From NCBI GenBank assembly GCA_014523625.1, contig JAATVP010000170.1, positions 1-9,338 on the forward strand: a stretch of DNA of 9,338 nucleotides. Reading direction: 5' to 3'. Below, in pieces: positions 6,608 through 9,338 of this stretch (positions are counted from its first letter, which is position 1; the number at the start of each line of letters is the position of its first letter). The notes under the pieces are model-generated. The model worked only from the letters and a program-made list of their open reading frames with translations. It did not search any database and was not told the origin of the DNA. The stretch comes from Nitrososphaerales archaeon TH5896. GTDB lineage: Archaea > Thermoproteota > Nitrososphaeria > Nitrososphaerales > Nitrososphaeraceae. The position numbers were made by a program, and so were the translations under genes.

Positions 6608-6786
6608 AAATAATAATACCTCGATATATCTCCCTAACTTTGTTTCCTGGTCTTGCCAACTTCCTGCAAGACCTCTTCTATACTCCTAATGTCTTCATCC
6701 ATATTCACTTCAATTCCGGTTTTCTGTTCTAATTCCTTTTCCTGTTCTTGTACGACGTTCTTGAACCTATCAATTTTTCGAAGCAT
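6608..6786 (-). pseudogene. Fragment: coiled-coil tail of the 10-TM membrane protein family
   Basis: The minus strand from ATG 6786 to TAG 6634 encodes 50 residues, MLRKIDRFKNVVQEQEKELE and onward, that align with residues about 409-459 of the 471-residue membrane protein (ILRTVDRFKDVLQEQEKELE; both continue QKTGIE and later EEVLQEVGKT). DNA similarity continues past the TAG to about 6608, but a one-base shift relative to the full gene creates the early stop. There is no membrane part upstream: the frame meets TGA and TAA immediately before the ATG. The nearest TATA-like sequence lies only 6-14 nt upstream, too close to drive this start. I read it as a relic of a third family member, squeezed between the TPR and M23 genes, rather than a working gene. 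A free-standing coiled-coil peptide cannot be excluded. Confidence 0.75.
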
Positions 6787-6791
6787 TTATC

Positions 6792-6800
6792 ATAAATATA
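6792..6800 (+). promoter_or_regulatory. TATA box for the M23 peptidase gene
   Basis: ATAAATATA is centred 44 nt before ATG 6840. Transcription from it would start near 6822 and leave a leader of about 18 nt that contains GGAG (6834-6837) directly before the ATG. Confidence 0.5.
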
Positions 6801-6839
6801 TTGAAAAAAGAGAAATCCTTCTAAAACGACCACGGAGTT

Positions 6840-7763
6840 ATGAGAAATCTGACCTCAGAAGTGAGAAATGATCAAATCGAATGGAGCAGAACCAAGGCCT
6901 TAGAGCTGGCCAACGGTGACAATAATCAAACAAAGATATACCAAAAGCTTCGGTTGGATAGATCGGCAGTTAAAGTTGTATCAGCGTCTACTGCGGTACT
7001 TATGATTGTGATGTTATTTTCATCTGTAACTTTCACGTTAGAGTCAGTTGGGCCTAATCCTGCTTATGCTAGCACATTCCCACGAGAGTGTATTGACAGA
7101 GGGAGAGATCCCAACTCCAACTTCACTAACTTGGAATATTTTCAATGTAGACACGGAAAGTGTATTACCAACTTTGCTCCTATAGTTTGCGACATATTCG
7201 ATCCCTCAACTAAGAGGTTTTGCCCTAATGGTGACCTTGATTTCGGTACTGGATGTCCAACATCAGCTCAATCCCCCATTTCAATCAAACCTCCTCTTCC
7301 GAACTGGGATACTCTCTGCACTACCCGAGATTTTTACACTAATATTGGAACTACGGGAAAACCAGAACTTCATAATGGCTTAGACATTCCTATTCCTATA
7401 GGCACTCCGGTGTTGGCCCCTATGAATGTTACCGTGGTTGGGAAAGTGACTATAATTGGTAAGGAGGGCCGCACAGGGTACCAGTTCGAAGGTGGGAGCG
7501 TTCTATATGTTATGTCAACCGACGGAGTTCATTTGTTCGACTTTGGTCACCTTCAGAATGGATCAATAGCTAGTCCAGGAAAGGCAGTTGAAGCAGGTGA
7601 TCAAATCGCACTCAGTGGTGATACAGGCAAGGCAGCTACGGGCCCACATCTACACTTTTCCTATCACATTCGAGAGAAAGATCCTATTACTAATACATGG
7701 TCCCCGTTTATACTGCAAGATCCTTACGAAGTTGTGAACAAGCTAAAGTCTTGTAAAAAGTAG
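6840..7763 (+). CDS. Membrane-anchored or exported M23-family metallopeptidase with N-terminal HTH-like segment
   Basis: A 307-residue protein. About 170-300 is a LytM/M23 zinc-peptidase domain with its ligands: H178 and D182 (ELHNGLDIPIPIGTPV), plus H270 and H272 in GPHLHFSYH. The catalytic-side H237 (FGHLQNGS) and the G.TG loop (SGDTGKAATG) are also present. A hydrophobic segment at 46-66 ending GPNPAYAS is either a signal peptide or a membrane anchor. Residues about 80-160 contain seven Cys, with an eighth at 305, suggesting disulfides outside the cell. Residues 16-45 (RTKALELANGDNNQTKIYQK, then LRLDRSAVK) look like the HTH of Nitrososphaeria regulators ('R..VLELa..G.nQteIa..L.vdrStV'). 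This is an odd partner, giving an HTH-TM-peptidase layout if ATG 6840 is used. TTG 6954 would instead give an ordinary signal peptide without the HTH. Thaumarchaea have no murein, so the substrate is more likely a surface protein or glycopeptide. Confidence 0.85.
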   Translation: MRNLTSEVRNDQIEWSRTKALELANGDNNQTKIYQKLRLDRSAVKVVSASTAVLMIVMLFSSVTFTLESVGPNPAYASTFPRECIDRGRDPNSNFTNLEYFQCRHGKCITNFAPIVCDIFDPSTKRFCPNGDLDFGTGCPTSAQSPISIKPPLPNWDTLCTTRDFYTNIGTTGKPELHNGLDIPIPIGTPVLAPMNVTVVGKVTIIGKEGRTGYQFEGGSVLYVMSTDGVHLFDFGHLQNGSIASPGKAVEAGDQIALSGDTGKAATGPHLHFSYHIREKDPITNTWSPFILQDPYEVVNKLKSCKK

Positions 7764-8433
7764 TAGAGGGAGGCATGAGGGTCCGATTTCCTCCTGATAG
7801 TGTATCTATGACTTATGAAGAAAATGACTATCAGAAGTTAACATATATTATGTCACCATGCTTTCTGGAATAAAACTGACTTTGTGATAACAACTTTTAA
7901 TATTATAATCCAATCAGCATCTGATGGTCTTGTGATTCTCATTCAGTTGCCATCATTATAAGCATGCTTAGTCGATGTATTAATATGATAGTTATTTAGC
8001 TTTCTGTCAGAAAATACTCCTTATTGTTACAATTCTGTACTGAATTGTCAAATTAGACTTATTCATTTGCAGTTTCAAGTTATGGAATAGAATTGATAAT
8101 GTGCTAGTTGTTATTTCATCTCTATTAGGGCTCCTACCTAAGATCTATTAATCACTTACCTAGCTCTATAATCCTTATCTTATCCAAGATTCTTGCATTT
8201 AATATTGGTGGAACTAAGTCGTGTTATTCATACAATAGATGGCTTGGAACATCCATTTATACCGTCTGGAATTGTATCTGAATTCACAAATTGTCACTAT
8301 TCAAGAAACTGAATTCTAGCATTATTCTGTCTCCACATAAATATGGCAAACAAATCACATACACTTAGGTTGTAATATCTCATAAAGTACTATGATTACT
8401 AGTAATGATGGCCTGAACGTATTACCTCCGATC
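7764..8433. other. Intergenic region of about 670 bp without an identifiable gene
   Basis: I see no ORF with a credible start and promoter, and no tRNA-like arms. It holds the second copy of the palindromic repeat (7959-7986). Short stop-free pieces occur, for example about 43 minus-strand codons at roughly 8005-8140 and plus-strand codons near 8220-8310, but none has a start or recognisable motif. It may be a regulatory spacer, decayed genes or an unrecognised RNA. Confidence 0.45.
7959..7986 (+). repeat. Palindrome-headed repeat, copy 2
   Basis: It shares TAAGCATGCTTAGTC exactly with 5301-5315 and most of the next 13 bases. It lies about 195 nt downstream of the M23 stop, so the two copies bracket the TPR-M23 block in the same orientation. 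Confidence 0.6.
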
Positions 8434-8652
8434 TCAACAGCAACGAGTCTTATTCTGAAATCCATACAGTAAGACACATGAGTTAGATGTAATGTTACTA
8501 CCATAGAGGTCATTCAGGTCAAAAACCGATTCAAGAATATATACCAAAGCTGTTTTAGTTACCAAGTCGTCGCCTCCCTGACAATAACAATTCTGATTGC
8601 TATATAAAATTCTAACCAGTGATGCTAGATCGGTAAACCTCAGCAAGTCCAT
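8434..8652 (-). CDS. Doubtful small ORF, 72 residues
   Basis: The frame runs from ATG 8652 to TGA 8434 and encodes MDLLRFTDLASLVRILYSNQ and onward, with an amphipathic middle (ALVYILESVFDLNDLYG) and five Cys, two of them at the C-terminus (KTRCC). I recognise no family. It starts 39 nt after the stop of the zinc-ribbon gene on the same strand, so it could be a second gene in that transcript. There is no ribosome site and only a poor TATA-like CATTTATG upstream. Composition does not separate it from a chance frame. Confidence 0.3.
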   Translation of the reverse strand: MDLLRFTDLASLVRILYSNQNCYCQGGDDLVTKTALVYILESVFDLNDLYGSNITSNSCVLLYGFQNKTRCC

Positions 8653-8691
8653 GCAGCCAACAGTCTATCCGCATAAATGGTCTTGTTTGTT

Positions 8692-8883
8692 CTACCTTTT
8701 AGAGATGGGAAATACTGGAAGGATCCACTGATCTTGCCAGACCAGATTGCATTGAGGGCAATTCGCAGTTTCAATCACCATGTTAGGTTTAACTGGATGA
8801 TTCAGGATACTTAATACTTTAGAACTGCAGCGGGGGCAAACATATGTGCTTCGGTTTTTAATTCCAGGTGCTTTAGAGAGCAT
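8692..8883 (-). CDS. Small zinc-ribbon protein
   Basis: A 63-residue protein with two CxxC knuckles, C16-P-R-C19 and C42-P-Q-C45, separated by 22 residues, which is zinc-ribbon spacing. The region between (SSKVLSILNHPVKPNMVIET) and the aromatic end (NLVWQDQWILPVF) fit a small beta-ribbon fold. Such stand-alone ribbons in archaea act as nucleic-acid or protein adaptors; nothing here says which. The ATG at 8883 is supported by a TATA box 23-33 nt upstream, giving a leaderless mRNA. The doubtful ORF at 8434-8652 follows on the same strand. Confidence 0.75.
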   Translation of the reverse strand: MLSKAPGIKNRSTYVCPRCSSKVLSILNHPVKPNMVIETANCPQCNLVWQDQWILPVFPISKR

Positions 8884-8905
8884 TGAATTTCTTATATCCT
8901 AAATC

Positions 8906-8916
8906 TATATTTATTT
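8906..8916 (-). promoter_or_regulatory. TATA box for the zinc-ribbon gene
   Basis: The minus strand reads CTTAAATAAATATA just upstream. The box lies at the spacing from ATG 8883 expected for a leaderless archaeal start. Confidence 0.6.
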
Positions 8917-9133
8917 AAGATCAGACTAAATGATACTAAATTTTTTACCATAAGATAATTTTTTGTGTATGTGTATTCATCGTGTGAAAGGTATGATCGT
9001 AGTCGATATGCAAAATAACATATTGCTTGCTTTGCAGACCGAATGTTTACTCTAGGTTGAGGTACCTAGGAGCAAGAGAATATCCATCAGTTCACCGGAG
9101 ACTTCATGATAACGCTAAAACATCAAATCATAA

Positions 9134-9338
9134 CTAGTTAGGTTTTCTTGCTCCTTTTTCCTCAAAGAGCCATTTTCGCCTGTATTCTTCTTGTCGTAAT
9201 CTAAATCCCTTAAAGATATTAAAATAAGCTTGCTTAGCATGACTCTGCTTTTCAAGTTCTGCCCGGATCCATAGAGTATCGAATACAGAAATTGTAGCAG
9301 AAACCCTCGTTTCGTTATTGGAGAACGTAGCCTTTCCT
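9134..9338 (-). CDS. C-terminal end of a probable sensory protein (5' part outside window)
   Basis: An open minus-strand frame of 67 codons enters from the right edge and stops at TAG 9134-9136. It reads ATFSNNETRVSATISVFDTL (residues 3-22), then WIRAELEKQSHAKQAYFNIF (23-42) and a basic end, KGFRLRQEEYRRKWLFEEKG (43-62). The first part resembles the segment of Nitrososphaeria sensor proteins that joins an N-terminal sensing domain to a kinase or helix region ('...FTNN..yV.S..SIFdsLW.qaEL...'). Here no HisKA/HATPase follows; the protein ends about 40 residues later, suggesting a sensor without its own kinase. I recall this pattern from the lineage rather than from a search. No in-frame start is visible, consistent with a partial gene. 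Confidence 0.65.
   Translation of the reverse strand, partial: GKATFSNNETRVSATISVFDTLWIRAELEKQSHAKQAYFNIFKGFRLRQEEYRRKWLFEEKGARKPN

Noticed and set aside
6653..6871. Plus-strand 72-codon ORF (Ser/Cys-rich)
   Set aside because: It is the complement of the coiled-coil tail fragment; its Ser/Phe/Cys richness comes from reverse-complemented Glu/Lys/Gln codons.
9052..9069. Inverted repeat CTAGGT...ACCTAG as a terminator for the right-edge gene
   Set aside because: The stem is only 6 bp, is not followed by a U-tract on the minus strand, and similar repeats are expected by chance.
1..9338. tRNA, rRNA or CRISPR array
   Set aside because: I found no T-arm-like GTTCRA sequence with matching stems, no rRNA-like conserved stretch and no regularly spaced direct repeats outside the protein-coding tandem repeats.

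Overview
The window looks like AT-rich chromosomal DNA of an archaeon, most likely an ammonia-oxidising member of the Nitrososphaeria (order Nitrososphaerales, Nitrosocosmicus-like). The reasons are TATA boxes about 26 nt upstream of start codons (leaderless transcription), few Shine-Dalgarno sites, short exported proteins full of Asn-Met-Thr sequons, exported TPR and M23 proteins, and sensor-like proteins typical of that lineage. This is judged by eye. Coding density is low and several genes are broken or duplicated.

Left part (1-3106, all minus strand). A short exported Met/NMT-rich peptide (345-530) precedes the 5' part of a polytopic membrane protein that runs off the left edge (1-327). 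The same order recurs to the right: a second exported NMT-repeat peptide (2840-3106), a full-length paralogue of the membrane protein with about 10 TM segments and a cytosolic coiled coil (1240-2655), then, 12 nt downstream, a receiver-domain gene (715-1227). That receiver is cut off before its phospho-acceptor Asp.

Middle (3107-5422). A gene-poor stretch is followed by a decayed C-terminal half of a superfamily 1 helicase (3764-about 4500, minus; in-frame stops and a frameshift). It abuts an intact receiver protein (4504-5076, minus), whose DNA is about 92% identical over 214 bp to the truncated copy.

Right part (5423-9338). An exported protein of nine-and-a-half TPRs (5423-6595, plus) is followed by a decayed, opposite-strand copy of the coiled-coil tail of the membrane protein (6608-6786). 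Next is an M23 metallopeptidase (6840-7763, plus) with all zinc ligands and an unusual N-terminal HTH-like segment before its membrane helix. After about 670 bp with no identifiable gene come a doubtful small ORF, a 63-residue zinc-ribbon protein (8692-8883, minus) and the C-terminal end of a probable sensory protein entering from the right edge (9134-9338, minus).

The most interesting signal is the repeated cassette of exported NMT-rich peptide, 10-TM coiled-coil membrane protein and receiver, with two further scattered fragments. I infer a lineage-specific envelope-sensing module that has been duplicating and decaying here. No histidine kinase domain is visible in the window.
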